This document shows positions 36,118-43,091 of a DNA stretch of 64,000 bases, one piece after another. The notes below the pieces were generated by a model that saw nothing but the letters and a program-made list of their open reading frames with translations, was not told the DNA's origin and searched no databases. Each line of letters opens with the position of its first letter. Position 1 is the first letter of the stretch. The DNA comes from Porticoccaceae bacterium (GTDB lineage: Bacteria > Pseudomonadota > Gammaproteobacteria > Pseudomonadales > Porticoccaceae): contig JAHEGD010000004.1 of the NCBI GenBank assembly GCA_024639885.1, forward strand, positions 46,182 through 110,181. The letters are read 5' to 3'. A program made the translations under genes and the position numbers.

Positions 36118-38499
36118 TTAAAAATCGTAGCTAAATGATGCCCCAAAGGTACGAGTTGAACCACGATCAACTCGACAACTCACCGCATAGCTGAAGCCAT
36201 TTAAACCACTTTCATAAGTAGTGTTGCCCTCGTTAAGGCCGCGGAATCCGCAGTAGTGCTCATCTGTCAAATTATTACCGAATAGAGCTACCGAGTATTG
36301 CTGTTGATCACCAAAGTTATAAGTAACATTAGCATTCAATAGCGTGTAAGCAGGCTGTGTACGCGCCGCCACAGTTTCACTGGAGCTGCTAACGATCGTA
36401 TTGCGGAGCGTATCGCCAGTGTGACTAATGTTGCCCATCAGCGTAAGCAACGCGCCGTTACTCAGTGTCAACTCCTGCGAGACCGTCGCCGCCATCGAGA
36501 ACTCAGGGCTGTTGGCTAACTCGCCGCCCTCCACGAACTGACTGCCGGCTACAACCGTGACCTCGGTATCTAGCAGCGAGACTCCCAAGTCGATGTAAAG
36601 GCCGTTATCACTAGCATATTTCACACTGCCATCAAAGCCAGAGATTTCAGACTCCGGTGCATTCACCAGAGTCGGCACGCCGGCAACGGTGGAAAACTGC
36701 TGTAGATTTTCGTAAACATAGGAAAATACTGCACCGTCGATCTGAACAGCATTATTCATATATGACGCTTTATACCCTAACTCTACAGCCTTGAGTGACT
36801 CCGGCTCTAGACGCGATGCCTCTAATCCAGTTTGCAAATTAGGCACAGGTACCAAGGCAAATACGGCACGGGTATCTGCAGCGCTGCCTTTGAAACCCTT
36901 TGAATAGCTCGCGTAGAGCAGCGAGTCTTCGGTCAGTTTCCAATCCAATTTAAGCGTATAGCCAACATCTTCGTTTGGCAGCGCCTGACTAACTTGTCGG
37001 CGAGTATCGTAGCCACCGGCGTCTTGGTTGGCATCATCAGGATTAGCTTGCGCCAACACTAGAGCAGCAACGTCGGCTGAAAACAGTGGAGTAGCCGAGT
37101 CGTACGATGTGGCCAATGGGCTTGAGGGCAGATAGTTAGCCCTAATCTCCTCATCAGACCAACGCACACCTGCCGTGACAGTTACCACATCGTTGATGTC
37201 GTATTCGCCTTGCAGGTAGATACCTAGATTTTCCTTGCTATGGTCAAGCTGGACGTTAGGATTTCTGGTGCCGTTAGCAAATTTGGGCGACCGTACCGCA
37301 GTATAAGACTGCGCGTCCTCATCCAACATGTAGGCTCCAGCTATCCAGCGAAAAGCGCCGTCCGCGGATGAAGTTAGCCGCACCTCGTGCTGAGAGATGT
37401 CGCGATCATCTTCTTGGAACTGATGAAGTAGTTGAATGCCAGTACCGTCAGAGTCAAATGCCACTTTCACATCTAAATTGTCAAACGCGGTAATCACATT
37501 GAGCGTTGCCCAAGAGAGATCATAGCTAAAATCGAAGTAATAGCCTGATGATTCAATGTCTTCATGACCAATGTTGCTAGTGATGCTTTCCCAATCACCC
37601 GTAGATGGATCGGTAGCGACCTCACCCGTGCCGCCGCCATTCCTACTCAGACAGTCGGTATCACGCTCAAAATCCAGCTCGCCGGGGCCAAAATCAACAC
37701 AAACGCCACCAAGTCCGTCTGGATCACGAGTCCCGAGCGCCTTAACAGCAGAACCATTGTTTTCGTTTTGCATACCGTGAATATTGACGTTCAACTGCGC
37801 ACGATCATTCGGCACCCAAACCAACGATGCCCGATAGGCACCCATGTCGTCACCACCATAGTCGCGACCATCCGTGGTCGAGACGAATGGCCCATCATTT
37901 TTATTGGTCTGCATCGCTAAGCGCGCAGCTACGGTGTCGCTAACGTCAAAACCCACGGCAGCTTCAGAACCAATTTGCGAGTCTGAACCAAACTTTATCG
38001 AGACACTACCGTTAGTTCCTACCCCAACTTCTGGCTTGTTACTAATATAATTAATCGCACCCCCGGTAGTGTTAAGACCGTAAAGCGTATTTTGCGGTCC
38101 TTTCAAAATTTCTACACGCTCCATGTCAAACAGCGCTGCCCGTGCCTGAAACCCGCTTGTTAGGCTAACGCCGTCGTAATACTGGCCAACCGCCGACGCG
38201 GCTGTTAAGTGCAAGTCTGCCGTACCCACACCACGCAGATAATAATTGCGATTAGAACCTGCTTGCGAACCTGAATTCAGGCCCGGCGTCACATTGGCTA
38301 ACTGGCTTGCTTCAACGATTCCCAGTGCCTTGAGAGACTCACTGGAATAAGCGGCGATAGCAATAGGTACGTCTTGCAGCGACTCTGATCGCTTTTGAGC
38401 CGTCACAATAATTTCTTCTAACGCGGCATTAGCCGCCAAGGGCATTGCCACAGCAATACCGATTGACAGTGCCTTGACTACATAAGTACTAGTTCGCAT
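36118..38499 (-). CDS. TonB-dependent receptor
   Basis: 793 residues. After a signal peptide ending in ANA, a TonB-box-like EEIIVTAQKR leads into the plug domain (LQDVPIAI, LRGVGTADLHL, NTLYGLNTTGGAINYIS). The C-terminal 22-strand barrel ends with GASFSYDF, the terminal Phe typical of BamA substrates. It imports a ligand across the outer membrane using TonB energy. The AQKRSESLQDVP signature is that of receptors for organic compounds (common in sphingomonads and marine gammaproteobacteria) rather than siderophores. AGGAGAGGG precedes the ATG. It heads the exported-protein cluster and most likely brings in its substrate. Confidence 0.93.
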   Translation of the reverse strand: MRTSTYVVKALSIGIAVAMPLAANAALEEIIVTAQKRSESLQDVPIAIAAYSSESLKALGIVEASQLANVTPGLNSGSQAGSNRNYYLRGVGTADLHLTAASAVGQYYDGVSLTSGFQARAALFDMERVEILKGPQNTLYGLNTTGGAINYISNKPEVGVGTNGSVSIKFGSDSQIGSEAAVGFDVSDTVAARLAMQTNKNDGPFVSTTDGRDYGGDDMGAYRASLVWVPNDRAQLNVNIHGMQNENNGSAVKALGTRDPDGLGGVCVDFGPGELDFERDTDCLSRNGGGTGEVATDPSTGDWESITSNIGHEDIESSGYYFDFSYDLSWATLNVITAFDNLDVKVAFDSDGTGIQLLHQFQEDDRDISQHEVRLTSSADGAFRWIAGAYMLDEDAQSYTAVRSPKFANGTRNPNVQLDHSKENLGIYLQGEYDINDVVTVTAGVRWSDEEIRANYLPSSPLATSYDSATPLFSADVAALVLAQANPDDANQDAGGYDTRRQVSQALPNEDVGYTLKLDWKLTEDSLLYASYSKGFKGSAADTRAVFALVPVPNLQTGLEASRLEPESLKAVELGYKASYMNNAVQIDGAVFSYVYENLQQFSTVAGVPTLVNAPESEISGFDGSVKYASDNGLYIDLGVSLLDTEVTVVAGSQFVEGGELANSPEFSMAATVSQELTLSNGALLTLMGNISHTGDTLRNTIVSSSSETVAARTQPAYTLLNANVTYNFGDQQQYSVALFGNNLTDEHYCGFRGLNEGNTTYESGLNGFSYAVSCRVDRGSTRTFGASFSYDF

Positions 38500-38561
38500 T
38501 ACCCTCTCCTATTAATTATTTTTGCAGCCAGCTTTGCCCCTTTGCAAAATTATCCACTTCG

Positions 38562-38573
38562 ATGACCTGTCAT
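38562..38573. promoter_or_regulatory. 12-base palindrome upstream of the TonB receptor gene
   Basis: ATGAC-CT-GTCAT lies 63-74 bases before the receptor ATG, next to a GATAAT-type -10 on the minus strand. It is a candidate operator. Confidence 0.35.
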
Positions 38574-38645
38574 TAAAGTCTAACTGGCGTCTACAGCAAT
38601 CTAATGCCGCAAGCAAAGGCTAAGCGAACTGAGCATGAAATTATA

Positions 38646-38661
38646 TGAGTACATTTCGTCA
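38646..38661 (+). promoter_or_regulatory. regulon-type motif upstream of the TonB receptor gene
   Basis: TGAGTACATTTCGTCA shares GAGTA-N2-TT-N-CG with the sites at 12161-12173 (minus strand) and 23770-23781. It lies about 150 bases before the receptor start. Confidence 0.4.
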
Positions 38662-38704
38662 TTTTTTCTAACTGAAACCGCAGCCACCGACCGCCCCGGG
38701 GACA

Positions 38705-38800
38705 GATGCAGATGCAGGTGCAGGTACAGGTGCATGTACAGGTGCATGTGCAGGTGCAGGTGCAGGTGCAGGTGCAGGTGCAGGTGCAGGTGCAGATGCA
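38705..38800. repeat. hexanucleotide tandem array, 16 units
   Basis: Sixteen consecutive 6-base units: mostly GGTGCA (10 exact), with GATGCA at both ends (3), and single GGTACA, TGTACA and TGTGCA variants. The array is in the 377-base gap between the exonuclease stop and the TonB receptor start, at the right edge of the lower-GC block. It carries no plausible gene. Apart from this array and the two short sites listed, I see nothing else in 38500-38876. Confidence 0.95.
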
Positions 38801-38876
38801 GAGTGATTATCTAGATATTTCTTAGCTAAGGTCTAACACACGACTTTTTGCTCATCACGACCAACCATAAACAGGT

Positions 38877-39488
38877 CTATAACCCGTGAAAGCTTTGCAC
38901 TGTAGACTTCACCCATTGTTTACTCGCCGCCTGTACCGCCAGCAGCAGCGCCGTTGGCGCCTCGGCCAGCTGGTAATCGCTGCACAGCTGGCGCTGCGCC
39001 GCGACCGCCAAGTGGGCGGTACACTCGGCGTCGGCCAGGGCACGGTGGTACTGCCCCGCCGCCGGCAGCCGAAGGCTAGACACCAGTGCCGACAGCCGGT
39101 AGCTGGCCAGATTGGGGAACACCCGCCGCGCCAGCTTGAGCGAACAGAGCCACTCGCCGCCGGAGCGACGATCCAGCTCGGCTAAGCCGGCTTGCCAAAA
39201 CTTGGCGTCAAACGAGGCGTTGTGGGCCAAAAGCGGCCGGCCGTCGACAAATGCTAGCGCCGCCGCCATCACCTCGCTGGTCGGTGGCGCACTGCGCACC
39301 ATGGCGTTGGTGATGCCGGTCAATTGCTGAATATCGTAGGGGATCGGCTGGCCGGGGTTGATCAAACTCTGGTAACTGTCGACGATGCGACCGCGCTCAA
39401 CAAGACAGATACCGATCTCGGTTGCCCGCGCACCGAGTGCCGGCGACATACCGGTGGTTTCAAAATCGATTACTGCGTAGCGGCTCAT
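38877..39488 (-). CDS. DEDDh 3'-5' exonuclease (DnaQ/PolC-epsilon-like)
   Basis: 203 residues from the ATG at 39488. Exo I is VIDFETTG, Exo II is LAHNASFDAKF and Exo III is YHRALADAEC, so all DEDDh residues are present. It removes nucleotides from 3' ends of DNA or RNA. An in-frame extension upstream of 39488 only translates a dispersed repeat and is rejected. The genuine DnaQ proofreading subunit is encoded separately at 51620-52330; this one is shorter and lacks the polymerase-binding tail. It returns to the GC-rich style of the housekeeping regions. Confidence 0.88.
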   Translation of the reverse strand: MSRYAVIDFETTGMSPALGARATEIGICLVERGRIVDSYQSLINPGQPIPYDIQQLTGITNAMVRSAPPTSEVMAAALAFVDGRPLLAHNASFDAKFWQAGLAELDRRSGGEWLCSLKLARRVFPNLASYRLSALVSSLRLPAAGQYHRALADAECTAHLAVAAQRQLCSDYQLAEAPTALLLAVQAASKQWVKSTVQSFHGL

Positions 39489-39551
39489 CGGGATTCTCAG
39501 AGTAAGAAAGCTCGCAGTGTAGCGAAACTGGCGCCCTGGCACAGCAGCAAG

Positions 39552-39615
39552 AGCTGGTCTCTTTTTGAAACGACTGAAGCACACCCAGTTTTTCAAGCCC
39601 GGCTGGCACTGGAGG
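39552..39615. repeat. 64-base direct repeat, copy A (higA side)
   Basis: It aligns without gaps to 40518-40581, with about 54 of 64 identical positions by eye, including a perfect 20-base right end. The two copies bracket higBA. Confidence 0.85.
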
Positions 39616-39703
39616 GCTGGTTGTCGAGCGTACCGATTCTGGGGGATACGGGGGTTAAGCTCCAACAACAGTACTATCCAAAATCAATAGATAAGCGAGG
39701 AAT

Positions 39704-40081
39704 TTACTCGCCGGTACTGTGCAACGGATAATCTTGCACCAGGCTTTCGGTGGGAATATTTAAGCCATCGTGTAACTTACGAATCATGGTCAGTGTTAGC
39801 TTTCTTCGGTAATTCATCACTTCGGACACACGCCCAGTACCGCCAATATAAGGCACTAAATCCTTATCTCTTAATCCAAATTGCTCCATACGAAAACGAA
39901 TAGCCTCGATGGGATTTGGGGTTTCGATGGGGTGGCGCTTAACTTCGTACGCTTCAATAAGGGTGCCCAGAATGTCTAACTCATCACCCTCTGGCGTGTC
40001 TAGCGCTGCATCCATCAGCATCATAGTGCGCTCTAAAGCAGCCTCATAATCGGCTTCTGTTTTAATTGGCTTAATGTTCAT
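39704..40081 (-). CDS. higA: HigA-type antitoxin, XRE family
   Basis: 125 residues. The N-terminal half has the HigA pattern (I-K-TEADYEAALERTMMLMDA, then ELDILGTLIEAYE and HPIETPNPIEAIRFRMEQ) that wraps the toxin. The C-terminal half is a Cro/XRE helix-turn-helix (LRDKDLVPYIGGTGRVSEVMN). It neutralises HigB and should repress the operon by binding the palindrome at 40391-40407. Its ATG overlaps the toxin stop by 4 bases. Confidence 0.9.
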   Translation of the reverse strand: MNIKPIKTEADYEAALERTMMLMDAALDTPEGDELDILGTLIEAYEVKRHPIETPNPIEAIRFRMEQFGLRDKDLVPYIGGTGRVSEVMNYRRKLTLTMIRKLHDGLNIPTESLVQDYPLHSTGE

Positions 40082-40377
40082 ACCGTCACCGCGTCTATTT
40101 CATCGTACATTTTGTGGCTTCCAACAAAGCGCACATACACCATTCTGTAAGGGTAATTAATCTTTACGATAAGCCGATAGTCATTACCCTTGATGTTAAA
40201 TACTACCCGGCTATCTTGAATAATACTGGCACTGCCAAATTGAGCCTTGAGCTCTTGAGGCGTTGACCAATCGGCTTTAAGTACCTCTTCATGCCATGCC
40301 TCTAGCTGTCCCTGGGAAGCGGAATATTGAGACTGCTCCCAGAACTCGCGCAACGTCTTTTTCGATACTATACGCAT
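40078..40377 (-). CDS. higB: HigB-type mRNA interferase toxin
   Basis: 99 residues, the HigB/RelE-fold toxin: MRIVSKKTLREFWE start, W-TPQELKAQFGSASII, then VVFNIKGNDYRLIVKINY and VYVRFVGSHKMYDEID. It cleaves mRNA on the ribosome. Toxin-first gene order is typical of higBA. A GAGGG site lies 8 bases before the ATG. Confidence 0.92.
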   Translation of the reverse strand: MRIVSKKTLREFWEQSQYSASQGQLEAWHEEVLKADWSTPQELKAQFGSASIIQDSRVVFNIKGNDYRLIVKINYPYRMVYVRFVGSHKMYDEIDAVTV

Positions 40378-40390
40378 CTCGCGCCCTCAC

Positions 40391-40424
40391 GCTCCCATTA
40401 TGGGAGCCGTTTTTTCGTTGTCAA
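40391..40424 (-). promoter_or_regulatory. higBA promoter with operator over the -10
   Basis: On the minus strand TTGACA (40419-40424), a 16-base spacer and CATAAT (40397-40402) form a strong sigma-70 promoter. The perfect 7-bp palindrome GCTCCCA-TTA-TGGGAGC (40391-40407) covers the -10, as expected for a HigA operator. Read on the plus strand, the same stem plus TTTTTT would also act as a terminator. Confidence 0.7.
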
Positions 40425-40517
40425 CCTCACTACATTAGTACTATTAGCCTGTATTCGCCCGTCCAGCACTGCATAAAAAGGTCAGTGGGCACTCTCCATT
40501 CTCCTCACACCAACGAA

Positions 40518-40581
40518 AGCTGGTGTCTTTTCGAAACGATGGCAGCACTCCCAGCGTATCCAGCCCGGCTGGCACTGGAGG
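40518..40581. repeat. 64-base direct repeat, copy B (higB side)
   Basis: The partner of 39552-39615, in the same orientation. Homology stops abruptly at both ends. The stretch 40425-40800 holds only this repeat and no convincing gene. Confidence 0.85.
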
Positions 40582-40807
40582 TCTGCGACCGTCTCCCGCA
40601 GGGACAGTGGGAGCCGAGCTTCTAGGGACGGATTCACGGCGTATCGCAGCACCCAGCGGCAGGCGGGCGGGCGGGTGATCGAGCAAAGCGATACTAGAGT
40701 GCGGCAATGCAGACGAAGCCCCAGATCTAGCCCTGCGCACGGTCTTGGATGACGGTGCATTGGATGTTTGCCCGTGAGGATTGTTACTCTTCATAAAAAA
40801 TTGGGTA

Positions 40808-40821
40808 GAGCCTAGCGGGAT
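40808..40821 (-). repeat. 14-base copy of the tRNA-Ala 3' region
   Basis: GAGCCTAGCGGGAT is identical to 41358-41371 in the T-arm/acceptor end of tRNA-Ala, in the same orientation, about 550 bases downstream of the tRNA. Weaker copies (GGAGCCTAGCTTGG at 41207, GGGGCCTCGCTTGG at 40991) lie between. It may be a relic attachment site or repeat-borne. Confidence 0.5.
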
Positions 40822-40826
40822 TATTC

Positions 40827-41347
40827 GTTTGCCTTGTGCGGCAAACTCCCCCCTTCGGGGGCGCTTCGCGCTCAAAACAACTTCGTTGTTTTGTGAAACC
40901 GCTTTCAGCGGTTCTGCTCACTGCGTTCGCCCAAACAAAAAAACCCCACGCTTCGCGTGAGGGTTGTTACTTTTTGTTTAGGGAACGGGCGGGGCCTCGC
41001 TTGGTCCCTCTCGGCCATCCATGGCCTCCCGGACATTTGTGCTTCCATGCACTTCGTCCCTCTCGGCCATCCATGGCCTCCGGGACATTTGTGCATCCAT
41101 GCACTTCATCGAACGCGCTTTCAGCGGTTCTGCTCACTGCGTTCGCCCAAACAAAAAAACCCCACGCTTCGCGTGAGGGTTGTTATTTTTTGCTTAGGGA
41201 ACGGGCGGAGCCTAGCTTGGTCCCTCTCGGCCATCCATGGCCTCCGGGACATTTGTGCATCCATGCACTTCATCGAACGCGCTTTCAGCGGTTCTGCTCA
41301 CTGCGTTCGCCCAAACAAAAAAACCCCACGCTTCGCGTGAGGGTTGT
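40827..41347. repeat. train of mini-hairpins and repeat blocks downstream of tRNA-Ala
   Basis: Back-to-back perfect hairpins start at 40827: GTTTGCC/GGCAAAC, then CCCCC-TTC-GGGGG, GCGC-TTC-GCGC, AAAACAAC-TTC-GTTGTTTT (40874-40892), AACCGCT-TTC-AGCGGTT (40897-40913) and CACGC-TTC-GCGTG (40947-40959). A block running from CGCTTTCAGCGG to the GAGGGTTGTT end recurs at about 40900, 41116 and 41280. A second block with GGCCAT-CC-ATGGCC and GTGCAT-CC-ATGCAC stems occurs three times (from 41004, 41056 and 41220). No protein is likely here. Confidence 0.85.
41317..41343 (-). terminator. tRNA-Ala rho-independent terminator
   Basis: On the minus strand a CACGC-GAA-GCGTG stem with flanking C/G pairs is followed by seven Ts, 10 bases after the tRNA CCA end. 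Near-identical copies lie at 41153-41179 and 40937-40963. Confidence 0.8.
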
Positions 41348-41352
41348 TTGTT

Positions 41353-41428
41353 TGGTGGAGCCTAGCGGGATCGAACCGCTGACCTCAACACTGCCAGTGT
41401 TGCGCTCTCCCAGCTGAGCTAAGGCCCC
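41353..41428 (-). tRNA. tRNA-Ala (GGC)
   Basis: 76 bases including an encoded CCA. The acceptor stem is GGGGCCT/AGGCTCC with the G3:U70 wobble pair that identifies alanine tRNAs. The D-arm TAGCTCAGCTGGGAGAGC is standard. The anticodon arm is CAACA-CTGGCAG-TGTTG with anticodon GGC, and the T-arm contains GGTTCGATCC. It reads GCC and GCU codons. Confidence 0.97.
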
Positions 41429-41443
41429 GAAAAAGGAAGGCGC

Positions 41444-41472
41444 ATATTAGGGGCGAGCTGCGGCCGTGTCAA
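41444..41472 (-). promoter_or_regulatory. tRNA-Ala promoter
   Basis: On the minus strand a perfect TTGACA (41467-41472), a 17-base spacer and TAATAT (41444-41449), followed by a GC-rich discriminator as in stringently controlled stable-RNA promoters. Confidence 0.8.
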
Positions 41473-41486
41473 GCGTACCGGGCCAG

Positions 41487-42983
41487 TTATTGCGCTAAAT
41501 CGCTACCCAATCCGTCGTACTGCTTCTGGAGCTTTTTGAGCTTTTTATTGCCCAGCCCGCCGAGCAGATCAATCGCATGGCGCAACCTGGCGCGGGTCAT
41601 ATCGGGGCCGAGCAGCTGCATAGAATCCATCACTGAGATCGAGGCAGCAGTGCCGGCGATAGCAATAAACAGCGGCGCCAAAAACGCTTTCAGTTTGATG
41701 CCAAGCTGGTCGGCCAACCCTTTTAGCTCGGCAAAAATCGCGTCGCGCTGCCACGCTTGCAGCGCCTCTAGTCGCCACAGTGAAAACTGCAATACCGCCG
41801 TCAGCTGCTCGTCATCGAGCCCGCTCTGCTGCAGCTGCTCGGCAGTGATGGCGAGGTTGCCTGAGATTAGATAGGCGCCGAGCGGGGCGATATCTGACAG
41901 CGTCTCCATGCGCGCGCGGGCGTGGGGAATAAACGCCATCAACTGCTCGCGGTTGAGCGCCCAGTTAATCAGCTGGTCGGCGAGCTGCTCGTCACTGAGC
42001 TCTTCTCGGATCCAGAGGCCGTTGAGCCAGCTCAGTTTCTCCACATCAAAGATCGGCCCGCCGAGCGAGATACGATTGATGTCGAACGAAGCGATCATCT
42101 CGGCCAGCGAGAACTTCTCGCTCTCGTCGGGCATCGACCAGCCCATCCGGCCGAGGTAGTTGAGCAGCGCTTCGGGCAGGTAGCCCATCCGCTGGTAGTA
42201 GAGAATACTGGTCGGGTTTTTGCGCTTGGAGAGCTTGCTCTTATCCGGGTTGCGCAGCAGCGGCAGGTGGCAAAACTCCGGCTGCTGCCAGCCAAAGTAC
42301 TGATAAAGCAAAATATGTTTGGGCGCCGAGTTGATCCACTCTTCGCCGCGGATCACGTGGCTAATCTCCATCTCGTGGTCGTCGACCACATTGGCGAGAT
42401 GGTAGGTGGGCAGGCCGTCGGCCTTCATCAGCACCTGCATATCCACCTGCGACCAGTCGATGATGATCTCGCCGCGCAGCATGTCCTGAAACCGGCATTC
42501 GCCCTCGCTGGGCACTTTCATACGGACAACGTGGCTCTCCCCTGCGGTCAGTTTGGCGTTGACCTCGTCGCTGGAGAGTGCCAGACAGTGGCCGTCGTAA
42601 CCGGTAGAGCGCTTGGCTGCCATCTGCTCGGCGCGCACCGCGTCGAGCCGCTCGGCCGAACAGAAACAGTGGAAGGCGTGGCCATCCTCAACCAGCTGGG
42701 CGGCGCGCTCGGTGTAGAGCGCGCTGCGCTCGCTCTGCCGGTAGGGGCCCTTGGCGCCACGGACGTCCGGGCCCTCGTCCCACTGCAGGCCGAGCCAGTT
42801 GAGCGCCTTGAGAATCTGCTGCTCTGACTCAGGAGTGGAGCGCTGCTGATCGGTGTCTTCAATCCGCAACAAGAACTCGCCGCCGTGCTGCTTGGCAAAC
42901 ACCATGTTGAACAGCGCCACATAGGCTGTGCCAACGTGGGGGTCGCCGGTCGGCGATGGGGCGATGCGGGTTCTAACGGTCAT
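41487..42983 (-). CDS. gltX: glutamyl-tRNA synthetase
   Basis: 498 residues, class I synthetase. It charges tRNA-Glu with glutamate. The HIGH-type motif is [13 protein letters not shown] near residue 9 and the KMSKS-type motif is SKLSKRKN near 248. [11 protein letters not shown] supplies glutamate-binding residues, and the C-terminal anticodon-binding helical domains are complete. It diverges from dusA and lies 58 bases upstream of tRNA-Ala on the same strand, but that tRNA has its own promoter. Confidence 0.96.
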   Translation of the reverse strand: MTVRTRIAPSPTGDPHVGTAYVALFNMVFAKQHGGEFLLRIEDTDQQRSTPESEQQILKALNWLGLQWDEGPDVRGAKGPYRQSERSALYTERAAQLVEDGHAFHCFCSAERLDAVRAEQMAAKRSTGYDGHCLALSSDEVNAKLTAGESHVVRMKVPSEGECRFQDMLRGEIIIDWSQVDMQVLMKADGLPTYHLANVVDDHEMEISHVIRGEEWINSAPKHILLYQYFGWQQPEFCHLPLLRNPDKSKLSKRKNPTSILYYQRMGYLPEALLNYLGRMGWSMPDESEKFSLAEMIASFDINRISLGGPIFDVEKLSWLNGLWIREELSDEQLADQLINWALNREQLMAFIPHARARMETLSDIAPLGAYLISGNLAITAEQLQQSGLDDEQLTAVLQFSLWRLEALQAWQRDAIFAELKGLADQLGIKLKAFLAPLFIAIAGTAASISVMDSMQLLGPDMTRARLRHAIDLLGGLGNKKLKKLQKQYDGLGSDLAQ

Positions 42984-43024
42984 TGGCGCGGCTCTCTTTT
43001 AAGGTGGCGGTGCGGTGGCCGGCT

Positions 43025-43056
43025 ATTATACGCGCTGGGCCTGAACTGGCTATAAT
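43025..43056. promoter_or_regulatory. two TATAAT hexamers in the gltX-dusA gap
   Basis: TATAAT occurs on the plus strand at 43051-43056 and on the minus strand at 43025-43030, one facing each gene. No good -35 element is seen for either. The plus-strand hexamer implies that dusA translation starts downstream of about 43065. Confidence 0.4.
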
Positions 43057-43091
43057 TGCAGCCTGTTCCGCGACGACAAGATACCCTGCCC

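Noticed and set aside
38705-38800. CRISPR-like regular array
   Set aside because: Units are 6 bases with no spacers, and no cas genes are present; it is a simple tandem repeat.
39489-39668. 60-codon N-terminal extension of the exonuclease
   Set aside because: It translates the dispersed repeat copy A; the ATG at 39488 starts directly before the Exo I motif.
40444-40875. Minus-strand frames between higBA and the hairpin array
   Set aside because: They cross the 64-base repeat and hairpins, are Arg/Pro/Ser-rich and show no family features.
40836-41417. Open plus-strand frame of about 190 codons with internally repeated protein sequence
   Set aside because: It translates the hairpin and terminator repeats and the complement of tRNA-Ala; no ribosome site or family resemblance.
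5555-41430. Intact prophage, integron or transposon
   Set aside because: No integrase, transposase, capsid or attC-like structure is visible; only repeats and a composition change support mobility.
41922-42827. A 300-codon plus-strand frame opposite gltX
   Set aside because: Antisense shadow of a clear synthetase gene.
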